The notes under the pieces were generated by a model. That model was not told where the DNA came from. It saw only the letters and a program-made list of their open reading frames with translations, and made no database searches. A stretch of 64,000 bases of DNA from Beaufortia kweichowensis (lineage: Eukaryota > Chordata > Actinopteri > Cypriniformes > Gastromyzontidae), in assembly GCA_019155185.1 (NCBI GenBank), contig CM032806.1, positions 15,736,580-15,800,579 of the forward strand. Reading direction: 5' to 3'. Made by a program: the position numbers and the translations under genes. This document shows positions 17,801 to 27,200 of the stretch, piece by piece; position 1 is the stretch's first letter, and every line of letters starts with the position of its first letter.

Positions 17801-19690
17801 CGCACTGCAGCACGGGCCGACTTACAGAGGTAAAACAGATACACGGGCTACTGTAACTCAGTTGGTAAAGCATGGCTGTAATAACACCAAGATCATGGGT
17901 TCGATCTTGGTGATAATAACATCTCTCTGTTTATTGATCTAGAGGTGTATCACAGGCTGAGGAGATGACAGACCAGAGTTTTCAGGTAAAGACGTACATA
18001 AATACACAAATTGCCGGACTGTTGCTGTCTACGATGTAATAAGAATATAGGATGCCGTCCGAAATGAAGACCGTTTCGAATGTTATGGTGGTTTTCTTCA
18101 TCAGAACGCCACCTCTGTGCGGGTAACCGTGGAGACGGAGTCTGAGTCAGAGGATGCCGAAAGCGTACCGGTGGGGAGTCCCCACGAGAAGCTCACGAGC
18201 TGTCAGTTTAGACGATTACAGACAGAAAACAATCGATTACAGGTACCATAGTCACAGGTCTATCATAAGTAAGTGGGGGTTTAAGTAAAGATGTAACAAA
18301 AGCCTGAATAACAGTGTGAATTAATTGTCCAAATCCATTGTGGATCCTGTATGATTTAAAGCGTGCACTTCTGTTTCTCATCTACAGGTGGAGCTTGAGG
18401 AGTGTCGACTGAGGCTGGCAGAGGAAAGGAATGCCAGACTGAAAACCAACTCTCGTCTGGTGGAGGTACAATGAATAGTACATTTATGTTAAGTAAAACA
18501 TTTATGACTTGATGTTAATATGTTTTTGGCCTATAGCTGGAACTGGAGAATGAGCGTTTGCGCACACTCAACCTCTCGCTGTCTGATGCCCATCTCAGCA
18601 ACTCTGTTCTAAATGATGATCGTGTGCTGGAAAGCATTGAATCTTCCTTCCACAAGTTTCATGCCTTCCTAGACCTTCTGAAAGATGCTGGGTTTGTCTG
18701 ATCTCATATAAATTATTTATCCCAGTTAAATGAACCTTTTTGCCAATATTTCTGTTTTTTGTGTCATGACGAACACAAGAGAAGATATTTTAGAAATGTC
18801 TACAATAGAAGTAAAACCAACATGGTTACCAACATTCTTTAAAATATCTTCTTTTGGCTTTAGCAAAAGAAAGAAAGTCATGAATGACATTTCTGGTTAA
18901 ACTATAACTGGTTTCACTTCAAACCATCATTATGGATTTATTCATCATATGTGTTTAAAATTAGATTAAGTGAATAATTACAGAAACTATTTCCTTCAAG
19001 TCTGATGACACATTTTAATACTGCATTTCTGTGATTAATTGTACATTTCCTTATGCCTGTTAGCCTGGGCCAGTTTGCATCTATAGCTGGGATTGACCAA
19101 TCAGATTTTGGGATTCTTGGGAATCCTCAGCTTTCCTCAACAGAGAGAATGACGGGTGGCCAGGGGGATCATTTAAAGAACGAGATGAGGGAGAATATAG
19201 CAGTACGTTGAGAGATAAAACACATAAAAATACACTAATCCATTATTATTCCTTTGATTACAATTGCTGCTGTACCACACAGGTGACGGACATCCCTGAA
19301 CTCGTGTCAGGTACTCAGTCAGGACGTCCTGCTATTAATGTAGACATTCCACAGACCCACTCATTACAGGCAGTGCCTTTAATTCCAGCCAGTGTGCATC
19401 GTGCCTCTCCCGTCCCGCAGGAGCCACTTGAGTTCGAGGCTCTTGAGCAGAGCAGACCGTCCTCGGACCACTCGAACCCTCACAGGGCCAGCGGAGGCTC
19501 TCGCTCGGGGAGTTCAGTCAGCAATGCCAGTCTTCAATCCAAAGGCCTAAAGTCATACAGATCAAATGGGTCTGAGGAGAAAGTGCTCTCAGTTCTCGGC
19601 TCAAGAGCATCTAGCCTGTCTCGGTTGAGTTCGGGCAGACAGAGTGATTCAGGAAGCCAGAGAAGCTCTGCTGGATTGGTTGGGTTTTAA
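14862..19690 (+). CDS. cep78: cep78: centrosomal protein of 78 kDa
   Basis: Centriole-distal leucine-rich-repeat protein; human mutations cause cone-rod dystrophy with hearing loss. Fifteen coding exons: 14862-15114, 15183-15352, 16131-16203, 16503-16606, 16780-16954, 17033-17146, 17247-17311, 17552-17645, 17730-17829, 17943-17985, 18105-18242, 18388-18465, 18537-18691, 19064-19202, 19283-19690. All are GT-AG with consistent phase, totalling 2109 bases = 702 residues (human 689). Visible: leucine-rich repeats over residues about 60-318 (LRRITLNDNILIGD, VLDIRRNPLI); basic RRKKAGKATYRIG; GYVPWRTAARA; a coiled coil at about 428-485 (RRLQTENNRLQVELEECRLR); conserved FHKFHAFLDLLKDAGLGQ and AGIDQSDFGILG; and a Ser-rich tail (568-702). 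The ATG opens MLDSAHIRRRGAQDF, aligning with the human MIDSVKLRRDSAADF. No frameshift. Confidence 0.95.
15530..15865 (+). repeat. Interspersed repeat family A, copy 1
   Basis: In cep78 intron 2. Shares with other copies the ordered motifs acagtcaaaacttgaaat, tatattttactgaagctctg, aaaatgcacgaaccagaa, aaccaccaaatattgacatc, gagctatcagt and tttgacatttgcatgg. Other copies: 23850-24060, 24400-24790, 32240-32830, 43500-43860, 46860-47060, 54340-54715, 58285-58575, 61630-61940. Confidence 0.75.
17848..17915 (+). repeat. tRNA-like fragment / tRNA-derived SINE relic in a cep78 intron
   Basis: The segment has an A-box-like GTAACTCAGTTGGTAAAGC and a B-box-like GGGTTCGATCTTGG with tRNA spacing. The acceptor stem does not pair well and no clean cloverleaf forms, so it reads as a degenerate tRNA-derived repeat and not a working tRNA gene. 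Confidence 0.5.
18745..18905. repeat. Cyprinid hairpin repeat relic (family B) in cep78 intron 13
   Basis: acacaagagaagatatttta at the left and taaaatatcttcttttggct at the right face each other, with ttaccaacattcttt in between. This is the arm structure of a common fish miniature element. Related pieces are at 25385-25480, 41160-41402, 42205-42260, 48170-48265 and 60660-60720. Confidence 0.55.
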
Positions 19691-20270
19691 CCAAATCAGT
19701 GATTTTTTTGGATCTGTTTCACTATTGTGACATGTTTAGCGTGTATACATGAAGTTGGCTGAATATCTGGCATCCATAAGCACTGGATGTGATTTATTCA
19801 TCTGTAGTTATTACTTGGGCAACAGACATTTTTATTACTGCTATATTAATTTTTAGAAAGGCTGTGAATTTCTGTTTGTAGTTTGTTTGCTATTCAGTGA
19901 CACTAAAAATGTTTTATACATTTGTGATACTTTTATGTGATTGAGAAAAACAATTAAATCTTTGCAGTTTACTACTTGTTGTCAAACTGATCTAGAAGTT
20001 TCTATAGACCATTTCACAATATGTAAACAGCACTGGTCCAAAAGCACTTCCTGTCTCAGTTTTGTAACACTACACAATGTCAGAACGAAATACAACCAAC
20101 AGAAAGAACATTTACAATGGAATCAAAATGTTTAATGAACATCTTTAAGGTTCAGTTATATATGTGAAATGCAGAAAAACTGAAACAGGAAGTGCTTCTG
20201 GACCAGTGTTGTTTACATCTTGTGAAATGGTCTATAGATGGTTTTTAATATTTTGTCACTTGAAAATAAA
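19691..20270 (+). other. cep78: cep78 3' UTR, interrupted by a MITE
   Basis: After the stop at 19688-19690 there is an ATTAAA at 19953-19958 and a canonical AATAAA at 20265-20270. The MITE at 20003-20236 sits between them, so use of the distal signal would put the MITE hairpin in the mature 3' UTR. Confidence 0.5.
20003..20236. mobile_element. MITE, copy 2, in the 3' region of cep78
   Basis: Same family as 3281-3511. Ends are TATAGACCATTTCACAATAT (left) and GTGAAATGGTCTATA (right), with long inner arms around CACTGGTCC and GGACCAGTG. The 234-base element is non-coding. Confidence 0.85.
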
Positions 20271-21368
20271 CCAACTTGGGTTGAAATTGGGTTAATAGAG
20301 TCTTTGATTTTGCTTGTTTGGTGTTAAAAGTTTACACTCTCTTACTCTCATTCCCCAAATATGAATTGGCACATTATATTTATTTACACTAATGTAAATA
20401 TATACTTGATATACTATAGTTCTAAATTACTTTATTATGTATGAAACTATTTAAAAGTGTTGTAAATAAATTTTGGTAATTCTAAATCTTCTGAGAAGTT
20501 TAATAAGTAAATTTATTAACGAGTTGTGACACTTTGCAAAATTGTTAAACATTTGCTGAGTTGTGTAAATTTAGTCATTTTTAGTTTGACTGTTATAAAT
20601 TTGTCTACTAGGACGCTAAAATAATGCATTTAATTTTTATTTTCAGTCATGTGATTTTATGAAAGCAAATCTCAGCTGCATTACTATTTGAACATTTCTG
20701 CAGCATCTTCTACATACTGCCCATAAAATAGTTGAGATATCTTCTGCAGGAAGATAAGGTGACAGGTTGATAATTTGACAGGTGTCACACTATGGCATAT
20801 GGATAGAAAGGTCGAAAGATATGACTAGAATACAGAATACTAATTAATCTAATTCAGATTTTAAAATTAAGTTTTATTATCTGTAATTTCACTCATGAAC
20901 TTGTTTGCCACAGTGTTGTGGAATATAGATGGAAAGAGATGAGAAGAATACAGAAAAACAGTGAATGAAGATAGAAAGATACTTTACTTCAAAAACATAA
21001 TTCATGATGTTGCATTTAAATTACATACTTAATTACATTGTCAAAAAGTAATTGCATTACTCATTACTAATGACTTGTCTCAACCACGACCACATGGACA
21101 ACAGAAATGAACCTCTTCTTAAATATTTAAATTTGATGAGAAATACACATTTCTTTTAGTTGTGTCTAATCTTTTTCCTGTAAACTGTTGTATACCGTTT
21201 TTATTTGACCTGAAGCTTTATTTTCCAATTAAAAAAAGAGTTCAGGAAGTGGTTTTAGGACACACATTCAACACTTTCGACATGATAAGCATTATAAAAC
21301 TCCCATTCACATGTACTAAATACTTTTTTAAAATTATAGACCATTTGGTCTTGTTGGCCAGTCTTCTG
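20271..21368. other. Intergenic region cep78 - Harbinger transposase
   Basis: AT-rich, no gene seen. A terminal inverted repeat of the neighbouring transposon should lie here but could not be recognised by eye. Confidence 0.5.
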
Positions 21369-22712
21369 TTAAGGGTCAAGGTACTTTGTGAGCACTCTCC
21401 TCACTCTTTTTCCCTCTCCCTCATTACAGTCTGTGAGGTAGTTGTTGCGTTGTGTAGGAGGCTGCGAGTCTTCATCACCTTGTATTGTTTCCAACACAGC
21501 GTGTTCAGCCACAGTCTCATTACTGTCCTCGCAAAAATTGTGGAGAACAAAGCAGGAGTAAATGACATGGGGCAGGTCCTGCAAGTTAATGTCCATAGGC
21601 CTTTTCAGTGCAGCAAATCTGGCTTTGAGGCGACCGAAAGCACACTCGATGACCGTCCGTGCCCTACACAAACACTGCCCAAAGTACTGTTCTTGAGATG
21701 TGGAGCCACCGTTTGAATATTCCTTCATTAAATAGGGCAGCAGAGGGTAGGCTGGGTCACCAACAAGAAAAATTGGTATGGCGTCCTCGTTGTCCACAAT
21801 CTGCTTTTTCAAAGCAGGGATCTTGCCAGTCTTCAAGTGCAAGTTAAGCTTTGAATTAGAAAAAACCTGTGCATTGTGTACACTCCCAGGCCACTTTACC
21901 ACAACATCAATAAATCTGTACTTATAATCACAGACCGCCTGTACATTAAGGGAATATGTGCCTTTCCTGTTGATATAGTCCATTGAGTTGATAGATGGCT
22001 GCTTGATTGCGATGTGGGTGCCGTCGACCGCTCCCAAACACTGTGGCATGCCATGAGCACGATGGAAGCCCAAAACCAGATCCTCAGCCTCGGACTCCTT
22101 AAAAGGCAACTTGATGTATTTTGGACCCAGGTGAGCAGCGATCGCTTTGCATGTGTACCTGACAACAACGGACACAGCCTGTCGCGACACGCCGAAAGCG
22201 TTAGCAGTCTTTCGTAGCCTCCCCTTATCGCTTAAGTAATAAAGCGTTAACGCGACCTTTTTGAGCGTCTCTATTGGTGCTCTCATGTTTGTTGTTTGCC
22301 CTTCAATATACGGACTGAGTTCTTCGCTCAGGGCGACGAGGGATGCTTTAGACATGCGGAAGTTCTCCCTCCATTCATCTCCCACAACAACGCCACTGAC
22401 GAAGTTGTCCCACCAACTGCTGGTTCTACCAGGTCTTACCCAAAATCTTCTTCTGGTTGCCCTCCTGCTTGTCCTCCGGGTTGGACCTAAGAGCACGTGG
22501 CGTATGCTGTTTTCCATGATCATTTGTTGCTCACCGTAGTAGCAAAGGAGCTGAATATTTTGCTTTAGTAAAGCTAATAGGGTAAGTAACTTCTGCAGCA
22601 CGAACACAAGCATGTAGTCCGCCATTGTTGTTGTTACGTGGAGACGAGACGTGGGTGATGACATCATCACTTCAGAACATAATAAGAATAGGCTGTACAC
22701 AGGAAAACGCAA
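21369..22712 (-). CDS. PIF/Harbinger (HARBI1-like) transposase, intact single-exon ORF
   Basis: DDE nuclease of the PIF/Harbinger superfamily (putative nuclease HARBI1 / ALP1-like). The uninterrupted frame has 447 codons. Translation may begin at 22712 or, more plausibly, at Met30 (ATG at 22625-22623, MADYMLVF). Visible: helix-turn-helix at residues 164-184 (GRLRKTANAFGVSRQAVSVVV region), CLGAVDGTHIAIKQP with Asp230, VVKWPGSVHNAQVF, LVGDPAYPLLPY with Asp319, RTVIECAFGRLKARF with Glu356, and FVLHNFCED near the end. All three catalytic acids are present and there is no stop or frameshift. Vertebrate HARBI1 itself is about 350 residues. The Myb-like partner ORF of autonomous Harbinger elements was not found, nor clear terminal repeats. 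It may be a young mobile copy or a retained host gene; the sequence alone does not decide. Confidence 0.9.
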   Translation of the reverse strand: MRFPVYSLFLLCSEVMMSSPTSRLHVTTTMADYMLVFVLQKLLTLLALLKQNIQLLCYYGEQQMIMENSIRHVLLGPTRRTSRRATRRRFWVRPGRTSSWWDNFVSGVVVGDEWRENFRMSKASLVALSEELSPYIEGQTTNMRAPIETLKKVALTLYYLSDKGRLRKTANAFGVSRQAVSVVVRYTCKAIAAHLGPKYIKLPFKESEAEDLVLGFHRAHGMPQCLGAVDGTHIAIKQPSINSMDYINRKGTYSLNVQAVCDYKYRFIDVVVKWPGSVHNAQVFSNSKLNLHLKTGKIPALKKQIVDNEDAIPIFLVGDPAYPLLPYLMKEYSNGGSTSQEQYFGQCLCRARTVIECAFGRLKARFAALKRPMDINLQDLPHVIYSCFVLHNFCEDSNETVAEHAVLETIQGDEDSQPPTQRNNYLTDCNEGEGKRVRRVLTKYLDP

Positions 22713-23154
22713 TTTTCAGATTTATTCAATCTGCGTTTCAAAAAATAGCAATTTCAAGTTGTGTCCTTTTTTCCTTAAGTCAATAACCAGAATTTTGCAA
22801 GTAAATTTTGCAAGTAAATAATTTTATTATTGTTAAGAAATTTATTAAATTTCTTTTTTGACTGTTGCGTTTTAATAAATAAAGAGGAAGTAAATATTGA
22901 ATTATTTACTTTTGTAATGAATGTTTTGACTTTTGTTAATGCCTATTGATGATATAAAAAAATATATAAAAAAAATACAAAGACTTTAATATATGATAGA
23001 TTTTTTTTTATTGCAATAATAAGGAACAAAAAATACAGTATGTACAAATTTAAACAGAAAATATAGTACGTACAAAGTATACATCAGATCAATTTTTTAA
23101 AAAAAATATATGATAGATGCTTGTCTAAAATCGCTCTTGCAGTACTTCGGTGTC
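22713..23154. other. Spacer between transposase and cabin1 promoter
   Basis: AT-rich with short direct repeats (ttttgcaagtaaa twice at about 22795-22818). It probably contains the 5' end of the Harbinger element. No gene is seen. Confidence 0.5.
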
Positions 23155-23307
23155 ATATGCCGACCGGTCTGCGCATAGAGTCTGCGCAGCGCCGCAAGAA
23201 CAGACGTGTCACGTGACTGTCGCGGTAAACTGGCTCGTCCAATCAGCGCGTTCGACACTCAGTAGAGCGTCTCTCATCCTCCTCGCAGAATATAATGCGC
23301 GCGGCGG
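23155..23307 (+). promoter_or_regulatory. cabin1: cabin1 promoter and non-coding exon 1
   Basis: CpG-rich block in an AT-rich setting. It contains two TGCGCA elements (tctgcgcatag, tctgcgcagcgc), a perfect palindromic E-box GTCACGTGAC at 23208-23217, a CCAAT box at 23239-23243 and, at its end, a strong splice donor GGCGG|gtaaga (GT at 23308-23309). No classical TATA box is placed. The layout is that of a housekeeping-type vertebrate promoter, and cabin1 exon 2 follows at 24178. USF/TFE-type factors would be expected at the E-box, from motif only. Confidence 0.7.
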
Positions 23308-24177
23308 GTAAGAGCTTTCCATCAATACAACACAAACTCTAAACACATTGCAATCGACTGTCCGGGTGTTTGAATGTACATGTTGAGCATTACAAAACTA
23401 ATAATAATGTGGAAATACATTGACAGTGAAAGGTCAGCTGTGATGTGTTTCTGCGGCTAGCACTGTTAGCTTGTTGTTATTGAATGAGCTGTGAGTATTG
23501 AATGAGCAGACAGAGAGCTGTGCTAGCCACACAACGCGAACGCTTTGACGCGTTTTCAAGCAACAAGTGTTTGTTTTGTTTATCTAAGTGACGTAGGGGA
23601 TGTCTAAACTGATTTCCATCAGTGCACAATGAATGTTATACTGTGGGTAAGAGATGCCAGTGTGTTACTGTACGAGATAAACATGTTTCACTATTGATGC
23701 AAAGATCAGTCATGTATCTAAGGCAGAATGAAATGTGGTGTAATAAGGTAGTGTAACAGTTAGTATTGGCCTTCATTTGGTCTGTTGTTTATACTCCATC
23801 ATAAACCATCGTTAATACCATCCTACTGTGTGTATTATTTTTTATGTGCCCATTTATGAGGAATATATACGGTTATGAATTATCTGAATATATACGGTTA
23901 TCTGAAAACAGCTGATCATGCTTTAAACATAAAAAAGTTTTAAAATCTTTCAGAGAGACCTCGCATGGGTATTTAAACCAGCAAATATTGACTTCTGAGC
24001 TATCGGTATGGTGAAAACCTTTAATAAAAAACTTTTAAAATTTGCCCATATGCTTTTAATATGTACTGTTATATATAAAGTGTGCAGTGTATATAGTAAT
24101 TTATTACAATCGTATAGAAGACTTAGAAGCTAATTGATGTTGATTTTTTGTTTTTGTGATATTTTGCTCCTTAATAG
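23308..24177. other. cabin1: cabin1 intron 1
   Basis: Begins moderately CpG-rich and becomes AT-rich. A family A repeat copy (+) covers about 23850-24060. No coding exon. Confidence 0.6.
23850..24060 (+). repeat. Interspersed repeat family A, copy 2 (partial)
   Basis: Motifs: cccatttatgaggaatat, atcatgctttaaacataaaa, gagacctcgcatgggtattt, caaatattgacttctgagct, atcggtatggtgaaaacctt. Confidence 0.75.
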
Positions 24178-24219
24178 ATGCTGATGTACAGATTGAATGA
24201 TCCTTACTAAATAAAAAAC

Positions 24220-27200
24220 ATGGTAAGTCATCTACTCTGTTTTGTGTTTTAAAGATATATATATTTTTAGGCATATTTTTGTTATACTGTTAAAAGTCTT
24301 TTCACCTCCTGATTATCATTAATTAAGGGTAATCCAGCATGTTCAAAATTTAAACATAAATTCTTAATGAATGTATGTATATTAGTACGAATATATTGAA
24401 CAATTTGTTTATATTTTTATAAACCCCTGTTGATAGAGTCCAGGCATAAAAAAATCTGCGTATGCATGTGTTGTGTTTTTCATTTACGAGGAGGGAGATA
24501 TGGAATAATGACAAAAAATTACACGTTTTTGAGAGGCAATTTTTGTAGGATTTTTGTGAAATAAAATGCACAAACCAGAAGCAATGGACCCAACAAATGA
24601 AGAAGAGATGACTTTTCAAAGAACATAAAATAGTTGTTTTATTTCATGTGCCCATTTATGAGGAATATGGACTGTTATCGATGTGACAATTCTGAAAACA
24701 TCATTTTACCCGACTATAACAATCATGCTTTAAAAATAGAAAATGCTTTATAAACTTTCAAAGTGATGTCACCTGAGTCACTCCATCTATTAAAAACCAA
24801 ATAATTTGCATATAAATATATAAATTACTCGGCTTCTACATAATAGTTTGGGTTTAGTTTCCTGTATATTTAGATACAGATGTGTGCTGTAGAAATTGTA
24901 TGGGAGAAAATATGATGCGCTTTGTTGATGTTTGTCCTCCTGCATGTTACAGATCCGGATCGCTGCTCTTAATGCCGCATCTCAGGCTGCGGATGAGCAA
25001 GAAGATGCCTTCAGAAGCGCTAAACCAAGTCAAACCAAGGAAGCGCAGGTGAGTCAGATCTGTTTCTGGTCATGACCTCTGTCACTGTTCACAAATGACT
25101 AATAATAATAATAATGACTTATAGCGAATGTATGAATGAATGCTTTCTGATCCCAATATTATATTGATTCTCTTTCCATGTTGCAGGAGGCAGAAGCGTT
25201 TGCCTTGTATCATAAAGCTCTTGACCTGCAGAAACATGACAGGTTTGAAGAGTCTGCCAAAGCCTACCATGAGCTCCTTAGGACTCCTCTGCTCAAGGAG
25301 GTACTTTTAGACATTTTAATATTTTACATCATTCCTGAGTCTGTCTGTTTTACCTGCTAAGCATCTGTTGTAAATGAACAGAGCAATAGTTTACCCAAGA
25401 TTGAAAATTCTGTCATGTGCTTGCCCTTCGGTCATTACAAACCTATGTGACTTTCTTGTTGTTTGGAACGCAAAAATTTTTTTTTATGAAAATTAACAAG
25501 CAATGTAAAGGTAAAGTAGCCTAAATGAGCCAAGATTTGTGAAATCATACTGTACATTTGTGTGAGAAACACATCTTCCTCTCCTCTGTAGCTCTTAAAT
25601 TAAATGTGGTATTTATTTTATTGAATTCAATCTTATTTTTTGGATTTTATCAGGCCGTGGCATCTGAAGATGAGAAAGTTGGACTCAAGCATCCTGGACT
25701 GATGTTGAAATATTCTACCTATAAAAACTTGGCCAGCCTTGCAGTGCTCAGAGATGATATTGACACTGCCATGGACTTATATGTGCAGGTAAACACGTGC
25801 AGTCAGAACTTTAATAAAAACACCAGTTTTTTAACAATTTAATTGGTACTTGCATGACAATAGTAGACAAACATGCTTTTTTGTACATTTCATACATTTT
25901 TTAAATTTGATTAATTCTGATTCTGCTTGTTGATTCTGATTATTATTGATTTCAATGTGGTACAAAAGTCAAACATTTAGATGTATAAACTGTATGGTCA
26001 TTTAGATTACATATTTGTTATTTTGCAAAAGAATATATTATAAAGCAGCATTTTGACAAGAAAGTACTTATTTTAATACTAATGAAAAATTTTGTATTAT
26101 AGTACAAGTGTAGTAACCATGTATTTTTAACAGATTAATTACCTTTTAGTACCAGTTTTACTACAAATATCATAATTATGTTTATTTTGTTCATGTATTA
26201 TGTTTTGGACAATGGTACACTTGTGTTACCTATGGATTTACTACAAATACTATGATTAATCTATGGTTGCTGTAGTAAAAATAATCGTAAATTGTTACTG
26301 ATTTCACTGAACACTCATGTTTTTTCCGTATCAACTTTAATATTTCATAGTTGAATTTTAACCTAATCATGACATAACTATAAATTGATGGAAAGGTAAA
26401 GGACTTGAGATGAAATCATTTTTATAACAATAAACTAATTAAAAAATAATTTAAAAAAGGTAATGTTACTGTAATTTAAAAAAATATCTAAAATTTTTTA
26501 GAAGATTTCAAAATGTTTGAAAAAATATATTATATGTAAAAATATAAAAAATCTAGTTCAGATGTGCATTTTTATGTGTATACTAAATTTCTGCTGTGAC
26601 AGTTATCAGTTATTAATCCAATGAGATATCAGCTAGTAATGCAAAAGTTATAAATTAACACTTCTTTGATTCACATTTTCACATTTCATTGATTCAGAAG
26701 GTGTGGTTTTGTGAAAACATCCCATATACCCACACTTCAACTGTTTCTTATTTTAAGTCCAGAATATCATAGAGACCTGGGAGTGTGTTTACTGCATGAA
26801 AAAAGTGAAGTGTAAAGGTAAAAGTGTATGTTTGTCTTGCAGGCAGTCATGCTGGACTCCACTGATGTGAATATGTGGTATAAAATGGGCAAGTTGGCAT
26901 TGAGAAAGGCTAGTATGCCTTTGGCCCGTCATGCCTTTGAAGTGGGCTTACGCTGTAACCCTGACCACTGGCCCTGTCTGGACAGCCTGATCACAGTCCT
27001 GTACGCCATCAGTGACTACAGCTGTGAGTCAAGAAACTACTGCTTTCAACCATGAGCTATTTACATTCATTCACATTCTCTACTGGTGCCATGTTACGTT
27101 CTTTATATTGTACGGACAAAACACTTGCTTTTCAATTCAAAACCCAAGGTTTATTCAAGTATCCCATTTTATCCCATTTATAATCTGTAATAACGACTGC

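Noticed and set aside
17848..17915. Functional tRNA gene
   Set aside because: A- and B-box-like words are present, but acceptor and anticodon stems do not pair cleanly; treated as a tRNA-derived repeat relic.
21340..21360. Third copy of the TATAGACCATTT MITE
   Set aside because: Only about 12 bases of the end match; no arm or partner end nearby.
21162..21716. 184-codon plus-strand frame overlapping the transposase
   Set aside because: Antisense shadow of the Harbinger ORF; no recognisable domain.
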